Below, piece by piece: positions 9,763 to 19,937 of a stretch of DNA of 64,000 nucleotides. The notes beneath the pieces were generated by a model. The model did no database searches and was not told where the DNA came from. It saw nothing but the letters and a program-made list of their open reading frames with translations. This DNA comes from Strongylocentrotus droebachiensis (lineage: Eukaryota > Echinodermata > Echinoidea > Camarodonta > Strongylocentrotidae). A program made the translations under genes and the position numbers. The stretch spans positions 1 to 64,000 of the forward strand of contig JAVYIG010000410.1 of the NCBI GenBank assembly GCA_035222895.1, read 5' to 3'. Positions within the stretch are counted from its first letter, which is position 1; every line of letters begins with the position of its first letter.

Positions 9763-12700
9763 GTGAGTTTGGTGGTGGTGGTTATTTTACCTGAGTGCTA
9801 TAAGAAAGCATAAATGCTTGTAAGTATTAAGCAATCAGACGGCCGACGGCTTTAGGTCCTCTCCGAGGGACCTGGTAATGAGGATTAATGTCTTACCAAA
9901 GGGCACTAGCGCATCGACTTGGTTTCGAACCCGGCTCACCGGATTACGAGACCACATGCTTTACCGACTGAGCTATCGCGCCTGATATCCGCGTGATACT
10001 CTTGAAAAGAATTGAATTATTTCGGTTTCATTTTGTTTTATCTTGTAGTTAGCTTTCGATGTTGTCGATTTTTCACAGAATAAGTATTCCTTTCTATACA
10101 TTCGTGTTTTCCTAAGGAATATTCATTTCATTGCATTGCACAGTCATATAATCGTCTACCCCCCCCCCCCATCTCATAAAAACATTCTTCATATCCTTCA
10201 AACATACGGTACTGTGGGGAAATATGTTGGTGTTTTGTTATTTGTATCTACCGTGTTTCCTATTATGTTAACTCACTCCAAGTTTGGTAATAGTTTTTTT
10301 TATATTATGCTTTTTCTGTTTTTTCGTTTTATTCTGGTATTTTGTTTCTCCTATGCTAGCTTTTATGTGAATTCACTCCAAGTTTGGTAATGCATTTTTT
10401 TACATTTTGCTTTTCCCACTTTTTTCGTTCTATTCTGGTATTTGGTATCTTCCATGCTTGGTAGTAATTTTCGTTTACATTATGCTTTTTTCTGTTTTTT
10501 CCATTCTATTTTAAGCAGTTGAAGCTCGTTTGAAAGCGGATCTGTTTTCCAGCTATGACAAGCGTCTTCTTCCTACTCACAACGAGAGTCTCGAGGTCAA
10601 TATCCGAATGAGTTTGAGTAACCTGAGAGAAATGGTAAGTTTATTCCTTCCATCAGTTATAATTTGGAGATCAACATAATGTTACACCGTGAAAATCCCG
10701 CACAGATCGACTTGATTCTATGTTATTTATGTTCTCCATTTTTCTCGATATATCTTGAAATTATCTCATTTGATGTTTGGATAAAAGAAAATCGTAATTC
10801 GATCTTTGGTAGAGGGGAGGGGGTGGGATTTGTGACAAAGACAACAACTAGAAACCGAACTTAATTTTGTCTCGAATCTTATTACGGGCATTCATCAGAA
10901 TCAGACCTCTGTAAACGGTCTTAAATCGGTCTTGAATTCAGGGGGGGGGGTTCTATTATTAAAACGGGCTTACATGTACTTACAACAATGTGGGGCGACT
11001 CTCTTCGGTAGCAGCAGATGGGCGATCTTTTTAAAAGAAATAAAACCATATTTGCCCAAATTAGTTGAGTCTTTAGTTTCAAGATGCATTTTTGTGAAAC
11101 AATGTTGAAGACATCCACTGACAGTGCTCCTTCTGATAATTGTTGTTGTTGTTGTTGTTGTTGTTCTTGGGTTTTAAGGCTGACCAATCTGATAATGTAC
11201 CATTATTCAGAAATAGCATTATGCCTGAGCATTGTGCATGCTGTAATAAATGTCAGGTTGAACACAAACATAACATTCCACACATATATTTCAGGGTTTC
11301 TAGGACACCTACCCCCTGGACGACCATCCCCGGATAACCACCCCTAGGATAACCACCCCTAGGATAACCACCTTCTAGGACGACTACCCCCTAGGACAAC
11401 AACCACCCGGACAACTACCCCCCCCCCAGACAACTATCCTAGGGGGAAGTTTTCCGGGGGTAGTCGTCCTAGAGGGTGGTTATCCGGAGGTGGATGTCCA
11501 GGGGGTAGGTGTCCGGATACGGTTCAAAACATGAGCTCTAGATATCACTTCTGCAAAGAGAATAAAACAGGGTCCGAACTGAACCGGAGTCCAACTTGGG
11601 TTCAGTGTGAGTGGTGAGACTCTTTAATCCAGACAATGCTGGATGAACATTTTTAGGTTGATTTTTATTTTGTACATTCTAGCCGTACACAAATTATTTT
11701 GGTTCTCTTTAAGCATTGAATTAATACTGCTATGTTGGTATTCATGTCATTTAAAGGTGTGCTCTTTTGAAACCTCGATCATATCATATAATGTGATGGG
11801 CTTACATGGATAGACGAGATTTAAATTTTGTCCAAATGATTTACTACAAATCATAGTTTTAAAAAAAGGTTGTTGTTAGTAGTAGATTCAATGTCAACAC
11901 GTTCAAATAGACATAAAATGTTTCAATCTTATTACAGCAGTCTTTTCTTTCCCCTTTCATTTGTCTATGCAGGATTTTTTTCAAGGATCCATTAAAATGA
12001 ATTCATGGTTAAAAATGGTAAGTCAAAAGAATATACAGCTTCAGTCAACACAACAAAAAACACAAATACATGACGTCATCCAAATATGTAATATACCAAC
12101 TCGAATTGCCTAAATATGTTTTGCCGGCATTATAGTTTATATTTTAAAGGTTAAGTTCCCGGAAAGGTGAAAATAAAATGTGAGTTTTTTTAAAATTCTG
12201 TTCACTGAAAAGGATGGCTCTTTGAATTTTGGAGCGCCTGAAGTACCTTACGGGATGGATATGACTGCTTTTAGGGGCATGGTCAAAACTATTGCCCAAG
12301 GTGGGCTCGAAACTGTACTGTGGCCCGAGACGAAGTCGGGTGCAGTCTCGAGATCACCAAGGACCGTGACCCCCAAAATAAGCAGTCAGTATTTGTTTTT
12401 ATATAGCGCATCCCCTGTTTTGATTCTCAGAAAAAATGTATTTATTTGCAGGGAAGCAACCATTGCGTCCTTGCACTTTAGGCACAAGTAGAACTATGTC
12501 CGGTCAATATTTTTTGCTATACTGCCCATCAGTCATTAGCGTATTTTATACCTGCAGTTTTTACTAATCATAGGCTTAGAATCTTCATATGCGGTATACA
12601 AATAGTGTATAGATATGCCTAATGTTATTATTATTGGTATTAGTATTAGTAGTAGTACCACCATTATTACTATTGTTATAATTATCATTAGTAGTAGTAA

Positions 12701-12767
12701 TAGTAGTAGCAGTAGTAGTAGTAGTAGCAGTAGCAGCAGTAGTAGTAGTAGTACTAGTAGTAGCAGC

Positions 12768-12811
<44 letters not shown>

Positions 12812-14181
12812 CAGTAGTAGTAGTAGGCTGATCACAGTGCATGCATATACATTCTGCCGTGCACGTCAGTGCACAGCAATAGCAAATCTATGCTGAGAAG
12901 CCATTTTTCAACTTATGATTTAAAAAATTCAAAAACATGTAACAACATAATTTTTTCACAGATATTTCAGTCATTCTTTTAACCCACTATACTTAAAATC
13001 CTGTGGGTGTGGGTATTAGGGAAAGTATTTATTTTATTTTTTTTAAAAGGGATGTTTTTGACACCGCGCAAATTGGGCCAGTGGCTGTGTGCAATCACCA
13101 CGGACAATACTGCACTAAATATCCCGGCAGATTGGAAAAAACTCCCCTGTAAAAAATGGACTTGCCACCAATGTTTCATTCACTGGATTTCAATGACCTT
13201 ACCATATATGGTACCTGTGACCTTTCCCTGGCTACCCCAGCAACAGGTACATCGGAATTTTGTTTCTACACGAAGTTACATTGAGTTGAATGAATTTTCA
13301 GAAAATGCTCATAAATCCGTAAATATTGCCCGATTTTCAAATCCTAAACTGGTTTTCAGTAGTTTAACATCCATAGTTTCTTGCCACATGCTCCGATTTT
13401 TAATCCATCGAGTGAAACATTACTGGAAATTGCTGCGAAAGTTCAGCTCATCATTTTATTCAGCAAATGCAAGCATCTACAAAGCTCAAACTTTCTACAG
13501 TTGTTTTATATAGATCAGGAAGTTAGGTGAGAAGGAAAAAAAATATATAAACATTGTCTAATTTGCATAACGGTGTTGCGAATATGTAATTAGCTAATTA
13601 TCAGCTCATTTGCATAGTTAATTAGTTTTCATAAATCTTATTATATAAATGGATAGGGATTCATTAGTTGAAGCTTGCCACAAAGTTGTATCAAACAGAC
13701 TCATTTAAAACTTGAGATATTGCATTTACGCATATTAATTAGCTGGACTTAGTCGTTTTTTGAACATTTCCAAACCTGCGGATTGGTGAAATTGAACAAA
13801 ATGTGGTTTTTGTCAATCCGGTGCACCAAAATGCAACAAGTCTGGTTCTTGAATTTTATTTTTCATGCTTATTTCACTTTGGTTTCACAATACATATCAT
13901 TTTTAAGACCATGTAATACTCTATTATGTCAAAAAAACACCCTTAAACATGTAAAAAATCCATTTTTGCCATAATTTGCTATTTGTGGCAGGTTTTTGAA
14001 TGATTTTACGATATCTGCAAAAGACCATATCTCAGGAATACCTTGACAGAATTTGAAAATTTTTGCAGCAAAATAAATATATCATTGATATCTTTAATAT
14101 GACACCAAAATAAAGAATGTCTTATGTGTATTATTTTTTTTAGTGCTCTACCTAGTAGTAGTAGTAGTAGTAGTAGTAGTA

Positions 14182-14217
<36 letters not shown>

Positions 14218-17200
14218 CAAAAATGCCCACAATTATGTACACTCAGGACGTTTCGCTTTGTAATCGCTTGAATAAAATTCCTTTTTATCACTAATCATCA
14301 TCTTTGTTCAGTTATGGAGGGATTCGCGTTTGAGGTGGGATCCGGCTCAATATGAGAACATCAGTATCTTCCGCGTTCATTCCTCCGAGGTCTTTGTGCC
14401 AGACATCACTCTTTACAACAGGTATGTATACAATTGAGTATATTGAGTATATGGTAAACCAATGATTAGTCAACGGTAAATCAATGGTCAATCAATGGTC
14501 AAATAATAAAACATATTCTTTTGCGTCCTGCTTTTTCGAAAAATAGGGAGGAGGCCCTTTTTTTTCTTCTTTTTTTAAATGGCCGCTCAAAATGGCCGCT
14601 CGGTACATTTTCCCTGACAGTCGGGCTATTGTTCAAGATGGCCGCCGATTTTTTTTTTTTTTTTTAAATCAGAAATAAATCCAGTGTTTTTCATGTTTTG
14701 TTTTTTTAAAGCAGGCGGGGACGCTAAACATGTATATTTTTTGTAATGGCCTAAGTTCATTTTTTTTTTCTTCAAATCAAAGTAACGTTTATTTCTTCCA
14801 TTTCTTTTTTTTCATATCAACAAACTTCTCAGTAATAAATACGCATAGGCCTATACTTAACGTCAGACGGTGAAAGTCAATGGTTAATCAAAGATTACGT
14901 CGATGATAAGGCAATGGCAAACCAATACTGAATTACAATCCAACGTTGATAGCATTTGCTTTGACGGAAGTCTTTGACGGAAGCCTATGACGGAAGCTTT
15001 TTGAATAAAGAAACGTCATACAAAGGGTCATCGTATAGCGAAAGGAACGTAAGGACTGGACCACAACATCGTATAAAGAAACGACGTGTAAAGAAACTAC
15101 TTTTTTTTAAGTCAGTTGACATGAAAGCTGACCAATTATTATTTTACACGATTTTCGTACGATTCGACATTTAGAACAACGCTCAAACATGTACTTCGCT
15201 ATACGATTCGTTATGTTGGTGTGACCATAGTTCGCGCGGAACCTTAGTTCGCTATCTCAACAAAATTGGTAAGATTTTGAAAATCTGATACCACCTATGG
15301 AAAGAGGAACCTCAAATTACACAGGGAAGAATTTTCTATTGAATTGGGTGAATATTTCCGACAAAAGATCGGCTAATCTTGCAGTCTTTTGCGTCCGTTC
15401 TGAACTTACCGACAAGGAGCTGGAAATCCATTTTTCAGAGCAAATGTCATTAAAATTGTAAGTAAAAAGTGATACCAAAAGATCGTATGATACTTTGCAA
15501 TTATCTTACATTTCATTGATCGCTTGTTATAATTTCTTTGTAATGACTTTTTCTTTAGTTGCAACACATTCGGATCTGACATGGAATTTCGAGATCGCAA
15601 TATCTCCGGAATTCTTTGACGATATTCTAGTTGCACCAATTTGTATTAATCTTTACAGTCCATTTGGTAATAATTAAACTGAATAAATTTGTGTAGAAAA
15701 TGAGAAATCATAGATCGAATATCACATTTCCTAATCTTTTTAAAAATCTCCGCGAACTTTGGTCACCCATCATACAACGTTTCTCGATACGACATTCTTC
15801 TCGTATTGCAATACGATTAATTCAGGTAATCTGAATGCAGGGTCAGGGGGATACCAGGAGAACTTCCATTGCTCAGAAACTTACGGAAGCCCATTAGTGC
15901 CACTATATGAATTAAAATGTAAGAGGAATGTCCTCGTGGTGGTGGTGGGGGGGGGGGGGTAATTGTCCTGGAGGGGGAGGGGTTGTCCACGGGGTGTAAT
16001 TTTCCGGGGGATAATTGTGCTTGGGGAGTAATTGACCCGCTGGTTATTGGCCGGGGGACGATTTCCCAGGGGGTAACATTTTCCTAGAAATTAAAAGAGC
16101 TATACCTCTTCCGATCCTGTACTATATTAATTATCTGGCGGCCGCCAGTTAATCCCTCTTAAATTGTAATTCACATAGTGGCACTAATGGGCTTCCGTAG
16201 AAACTCGATTACATTATTTGATGTATGTTTTTGATTCGTTCTCCTACAGCCACAAGCCAAGTAAGACGCTGTCCGATGATATTTCAGCTCTTGTGTACAG
16301 CGATGGTATCGTGTACTATCTTCCACCCATGGCTATTGAAGCAGCATGCGACCTTGATTTGAAGGACTATCCCTACGACAGCCACGTAAGAAATGAAAAC
16401 AAATTGATCAAATAGTTCCAGGAGTATCAGCGATGATTTTTTTATGGTGGAGAAACTGAGTTGTAGGTTAAGTTTTTTGGGTTAACACCATGAAATTCTT
16501 TCAAAGGAAAAGGTGCCACTAGAGCGCCAAAGAGCTATTAGCTGAGCTGATTCCTTTGAAAGAATTACATGGCGTATTAAACCCTGAAAACTTCAGCTGA
16601 AATTGTGTAGCCAAGTCTTCATAAGTACTTTGATACTTGCACGCACATCATACAATTGAAAGTGGACACACAAATTCGCACAGGACTACGCAAATGTATC
16701 AAGAAGATATTCTGGCAGGGGGCGTGCCCCTTATGCCCTCTTAATAGACTCTACATGATTTTATGTACCAGATTTAAAACTGCATTCATGGATAATATCT
16801 TAGAATATGAAAGAAGCAAATTGAAAGCAAGCATCCATGGCAGTGAAATCATCCTCGTACCAAACGTGTTTGGTTATTCATATTGGAATTTATCATATTG
16901 AACAAAGAGCTGCGAACGCGTCATGTCGTATAATTCCTTTCGATATACATAATTCATGAAACAAAAACAACGAAATATTCATATATATTATTCATGGACT
17001 GCATTAAAAACAATGTCAATCTAATTTCCTAATTCATATAGACCTGCCGCCTAAAATTGGGATCATGGGTGTTTGACAACTCGAGAGTATCTGTTGTGCC
17101 ATCGTCGGGTACGATCGATCTGGAAGATTACCATGAACACCCTGTGTGGGAACTCGTAAACACATCAGCCGTTAAGAACGTCATCACTTATCCATGTTGC

Positions 17201-18307
17201 GATGATGTTTACGAGGACATCTCATATCATCTGACCGTCCGACGACGAGAGAGTCACGGTCGTATCGCCTCCGCCGTGATCGCCACCTGGCTTATCCTCA
17301 TCGTCTTCCTGATTGGGCCGTCGTCGGCTGGAGAACGAATCATCTTTGCGGGCTTCGTCTTTGTCGCTTTGGTGGTGTTGTCGGCAGCGCTGAGTGCAGA
17401 AGTCCCCGCCTACTCGATGACCAGACTTGGTCGGTTCCTCATCGGTGGGATGCTCATCAACGCCGTCGTCATCATCATCAACGGCCTCATCTACCGCTTC
17501 TACCCCAAGGACCAACCAGGACACATGAAGGTGAGAAAAGTTATCTTTCCGTCGTCTTTGGGATATCAGTTCATACTTGCAAATCTTTCTATCCTCTTGT
17601 GTCCTTGTTCACGCTCATGGTCAGCGCCTTTTCCAAGTCTTCATTTTTATTTCAAACTTCTTTTCCAATTTAGCCTTCTTCCATTTCATGCCCTGTCAAG
17701 AGGAACTGACCACAATTCAGCATCAATTTTAAGTGAATAGGGTAGCGGTATACAAGCACTGTGAACAGGAATACGTGAAAGGCAATCTTTAAGAATTGAA
17801 TTCTTGATCAACGACTGTGTATTCAAAGAGAGCGGGACAAAATAATCTTGAGGAATATTCGGAACATAAATAAAACAACTTTTACTTTTTCTTCTTCTTT
17901 TCTTTCTCCCCATGACATGAACAACTATGAATATCACTATCTGATTCATACAAGATAGTGACTCGCTCATTAGTGTGTGATATCATCCACTTACTTTTCT
18001 TCAAGTGCATGCTTCGATACCGTTTCACCCTCCGAGTCATTGATTTTGTGATGTCTGTGCCTCGGTTATATCGATGTACATATTACTGCATTCATGCACC
18101 TTCACGATTTTTTAGTCATGAATTAAAAACATGCACGAAAGAAACTTTTTTCTTCAATGGAATAATATAATCACTCGCTTTTGTCTTCTCGCTCATGTGC
18201 AGGAGGGAGACGGGACTGTTTCTCGCGTGTTCCTCTTCATCGATATCGGTGCATTCCTGGGGACCACCATCATCCTCGCGATAACAACGGGCGCCCTCTT
18301 CGCCTAA
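9693..18307 (+). CDS. Receptor gene B: complete nAChR alpha-like Cys-loop receptor, 356 aa
   Basis: Seven exons (9693-9762, 10519-10634, 11973-12017, 14312-14421, 16250-16385, 17042-17530, 18203-18307) all join in frame at GT-AG introns. The product has a signal peptide (1 to about 21), a ligand-binding domain with loop D Trp74, loop A Tyr112, a Cys-loop Cys147-Cys161 with 13 residues between, loop B Trp168 (GSW) and loop C Tyr209, Cys211-Cys212 and Tyr216. The vicinal Cys pair marks an alpha-type subunit, so acetylcholine or a related ligand is likely. M1-M3 span about 234-315 and M4 about 331-354. The M3-M4 loop is only about 15 residues, against 100 or more in typical nAChRs, so total length is well below the usual 450-550. 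N-glycosylation sites appear at NES, NIS and NTS. M1 lacks the usual Pro-Cys pair. The ligand and function are inferred, not known. Confidence 0.88.
9770..9986 (-). mobile_element. tRNA-derived SINE inserted in gene B intron 1
   Basis: The complementary strand carries an A-box (gatagctcagtcggtaaagc), an anticodon-like CTCGTAA loop (Thr-CGT-like) and a B-box (gggttcgaaacc), then a SINE body ending in a CCA-repeat tail. Gene C lacks it: there gtgagttt runs directly into ctgcgtgatactc, so the insertion followed the duplication. Confidence 0.75.
10205..10505 (+). repeat. Tandem ~95-bp repeat abutting the exon 2 acceptor, ~3 copies
   Basis: Each unit contains actcactccaagtttggtaat, an attatgcttttt block and a ttctattctggtatt block. 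The last unit merges into the 3' splice site of intron 1 (ttctattttaagcag). The orthologous array in gene C has about six copies. Confidence 0.75.
10519..10634 (+). CDS. Gene B exon 2: N-terminal helix and first beta strand
   Basis: The acceptor is ttaagcag (10518) and the donor is gtaagt at 10635. It encodes VEARLKADLFSSYDKRLLP, which matches the N-terminal LxxxLfxxYdkxvrP pattern of nAChR subunits, and a sequon HNES. Its 116 nt restores phase 0. Confidence 0.85.
11138..11165 (+). repeat. (TTG)n microsatellite in intron 2
   Basis: About nine TTG repeats, absent from the gene C intron. Confidence 0.8.
11296..11517 (+). mobile_element. Fold-back element FB-1 (palindromic minisatellite)
   Basis: The left arm begins GGACACCTACCCCCTGGAC and the right arm ends with its complement. 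Between them are GGA(T/C)AACYACCCC-type units that switch strand in the middle (about 11430). The whole element can fold into one hairpin. It shares its ends with the element at 22891-23548. Confidence 0.8.
11973..12017 (+). CDS. Gene B exon 3 (45 nt): loop D
   Basis: The acceptor is tctatgcag (11972) and the donor is gtaagt at 12018. Fifteen codons encode DFFQGSIKMNSWLKM; the Trp is the conserved loop D binding-site residue. A 45-nt exon at this position is a hallmark of nAChR genes across animals. Confidence 0.9.
12631..12834 (+). repeat. (TAG)n microsatellite, long
   Basis: An interrupted TAG/TAT repeat of about 200 bp. The gene C copy is much shorter (about 32170-32270). It explains the poly-Ser, poly-Leu and poly-Thr reading frames on both strands. 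Confidence 0.95.
12835..14152. other. B-specific insertion inside the TAG microsatellite
   Basis: About 1.3 kb splits the microsatellite that is continuous in gene C. It holds a 168-codon open frame at 13007-13513 with no recognisable domain, and no clear terminal repeats. The origin is unknown; an AT-rich non-autonomous transposon is possible. Confidence 0.45.
14153..14218 (+). repeat. (TAG)n microsatellite, second block
   Basis: This is the right-hand continuation of the TAG array after the insertion. Confidence 0.9.
14312..14421 (+). CDS. Gene B exon 4 (110 nt): loop A
   Basis: The acceptor is tttgttcag (14311) and the donor is gtatgt at 14422. It encodes LWRDSRLRW..., ending FVPDITLYN, the loop A block (consensus WxPDixLyN; here Phe replaces the Trp). 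The 110-nt length is the ancient nAChR exon 4 size. Confidence 0.9.
15882..16199 (+). mobile_element. 318-bp inverted-repeat element in gene B intron 4
   Basis: The termini TACGGAAGCCCATTAGTGCC and their complement extend as arms of about 45 bp. The flanks carry a direct GAAACT (15876-15881 and 16200-16205) that is single in gene C (cagaaactcgatg), proving a post-duplication insertion. Its centre (15944-16078) is G-rich minisatellite of the fold-back type. Confidence 0.8.
16250..16385 (+). CDS. Gene B exon 5: loop E and Cys-loop
   Basis: The acceptor is ctcctacag (16249) and the donor is gtaag at 16386. It runs from SHKPSKTLSD through the loop E segment LVYSDGIVYYLPP to the first Cys of the Cys-loop (CDLDLKDYPYDSH). 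The second Cys is the second codon of exon 6. Confidence 0.9.
16481..16580 (+). repeat. Imperfect inverted repeat in intron 5
   Basis: The arms acaccatgaaattctttcaa and ttgaaagaattacatggcgt form a stem. The same structure is present in gene C at about 33066-33180, so it predates the duplication. Confidence 0.6.
17042..17530 (+). CDS. Gene B exon 6: loops B and C, M1-M3
   Basis: The acceptor is attcatatag (17041) and the donor is gtgaga at 17531; 163 codons. It starts TCRLKLGSW (loop B Trp), carries TYPCCDDVYED (loop C) and RRR before M1, then IATWLILIVFLIGPSSAGER (M1 and the M1-M2 turn with the Glu-Arg pair), M2 ending in SAEVP, and M3 ending GLIYRFYP. From SHGRIAS onward the protein sequence is identical in gene C. 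Confidence 0.92.
18203..18307 (+). CDS. Gene B exon 7: M4 and stop
   Basis: The acceptor is catgtgcag (18202). It encodes EGDGTVSRVFLFIDIGAF... and ends GALFA-stop at 18305-18307. The conserved Asp at the start of M4 is present. The short EGDGTVSR segment is essentially all of the cytoplasmic loop outside exon 6. Confidence 0.9.
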   Translation, partial: EGDGTVSRVFLFIDIGAFLGTTIILAITTGALFA

Positions 18308-18352
18308 GGCTCTTAAATTATGAGTTGATGGCTCAAAGCAGAAATTCCTTGC
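18308..18352 (+). other. 45-bp post-stop segment, inverted relative to gene C
   Basis: Immediately after the stop, this segment is the reverse complement (43 of 45 bases) of 37839-37883 behind gene C, while flanking sequence on both sides remains collinear. Confidence 0.8.
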
Positions 18353-18490
18353 TACCCATTTTCTTCACCTGGGTTGAGTGTGGCAATTGTAGATCATCGT
18401 CTTGCCAAATGACGTCCGTTCCCGGCCGGGATTCGAATCCCCTAACCCTGTGGTTCACAGGCTGGAGACTTAACAATTAGACCACAATAT
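18353..18490 (-). mobile_element. tRNA-related SINE fragment in gene B 3' flank
   Basis: The complementary strand shows gtggtctaattgttaagtc (A-box-like) and ggggattcgaatccc (B-box). The same element follows gene C at 37985-38124; a relative lies near 2826-2955 inside gene A. Confidence 0.55.
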
Positions 18491-18784
18491 ACAGCGATAA
18501 CGATTACCATCATTATAAAACCTGTATGTGTAGAAAAAGAATTGGATCTGAGAGAATCAGTGCTGATGTCACTATCACCCCGATCTTAATCGGAAATCTA
18601 AACCACACCCAAAGACTTAAAATGGCTGCGCCGACGGCATGCTAAAATGCATTACCCATGCCACGAAATCTTCATTTATATATTTCTTGTACACATCCGT
18701 AAGATTTATTGTACATCAAAATTAAGCTAGGAATTCATCTCGTTTTCAGAATATCTACACTTATTCGTTAGGATTAATTCCCCT

Positions 18785-19297
18785 TTAAAGGTACTATGTC
18801 CCATTTGCATGCCAAATAATTAAATGGTTAAATTCCAACGGCATTTGAAAGATAAAATTTAGAACTTCCCTAAACAAAAAAAAAGGGGGGGGGGGCTTGA
18901 AAGTATGTTTAAGTGGGAAAATAACGATTATTAGATGTCTAATCGACTTTATAGCTATAGAGCCAGTAAGTAATAGTCTGATTTTTTTCTTTAGACCATT
19001 GTACCGAATGGTCGTACGTTTTGTGCTGCGCAAAGATTCAATCAGTTTAATTTTGGCCATTACCGGTACAAGAAGTGGGTTATTGATGTAGACAAATGCT
19101 CATGAACCCTTTAAAGCTCAGTCACCCAATAGGGTCTGACAGTAGTCTGGCAATTAAACGGGTTTTCTTGCATAATTTGAATATTAGGACACTGCTAACG
19201 TTTAAATTTCACAGATAGGACATACATGACATATTCATAATTCCTGCAAAGTTCTACAAATTTGATGTTGGCTGCAAAAGGGACAAAGTATCTTTAA
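18785..19297 (+). mobile_element. TTAA-flanked MITE, family 2
   Basis: The termini AGGTACTATGTCCC and GGGACAAAGTATCT are imperfect inverted repeats, flanked by TTAA at 18785-18788 and 19294-19297. There is no transposase frame. A second copy starts at 22121 upstream of gene C and is broken near 22577. Confidence 0.75.
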
Positions 19298-19652
19298 CAT
19301 TAAAGTCTTGGTATTAATTATTAATCTTGTTTATTCAAAATTGCATGCGCTTGCTGTGACATTGTAATCGTTTATCATCATAATCAAAATTGTGATTATT
19401 TCTTATTTTACGTCGTATGTCTATAAGGAAACATCTTGGTGAAGTCTATAACGAAGTGGCGAACATTTTGACTTACTTCAACAATGTCATTAAACTCTGA
19501 ATGTTACTACTACAGACGATGTCTCATACATGAATGCGTCTGAGATCTTAATGATTATAACTGCTTATCCTGGTATCATATGCACAATTTTTTGTTTTTA
19601 ATCTTTAATTAAGCAGTATTTTTTTTTTGTATAAACATAACTACGTCTCACG
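19298..19652. other. 3' flank of the gene B duplication unit
   Basis: This is noncoding and matches 39190-39580 behind gene C (aaattgcatgcgcttg, atcgtttatcatcataatc), which fixes the extent of the tandem duplication. Confidence 0.65.
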
Positions 19653-19797
19653 TACCCTTTTTATGAAACTTGTTATCAATAACAAGTGTCACATTCCTTA
19701 TAACTATTTTTTTCAGCCCATCAAATGCAATGATTTCAGTACTCATAACAGCTATTGCAACTTGTCATTGATATCAAGTTTTATGAAACAGGGCCCT
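19653..19797 (+). mobile_element. Short MITE-like element, GGGCCCTGTTTCATAAAACTTG type
   Basis: The left end cccttttt-atgaaacttg and the right end caagttttatgaaacagggc are inverted repeats. A copy at 39580-39825 is interrupted by a further insertion. Confidence 0.6.
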
Positions 19798-19937
19798 GAT
19801 GGCTTCAAGTCCTCACCGATGTACTTGTTAATGAGGATGAATTCCTTAACAAAGGGCACGAGCGCAGTGACTTGGTTTCGAACCCGGGACCTCCTGGTTA
19901 CGAGACCACTGCTCTACCACTGAGCCATCGCGCCTCT
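19793..19937 (-). mobile_element. tRNA-derived SINE (upstream of gene C)
   Basis: The tRNA-like head is the same as at 7591-7745, with intact A- and B-box-like segments on the - strand. It marks the left part of the gene C duplication unit. Confidence 0.7.

Noticed and set aside
12536..12896. Long poly-Ser, poly-Leu and poly-Thr reading frames on both strands
   Set aside because: They are translations of the (TAG)n microsatellite in intron 3 of gene B.
13007..13513. 168-codon open frame on the + strand
   Set aside because: It has no recognisable domain, lies within a gene B-specific insertion in an intron, and composition looks like chance AT-rich sequence.
17222..17524. 100-codon - strand frame opposite the gene B transmembrane exon (also opposite gene C)
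   Set aside because: It is the antisense shadow of a conserved coding exon and has no independent support.
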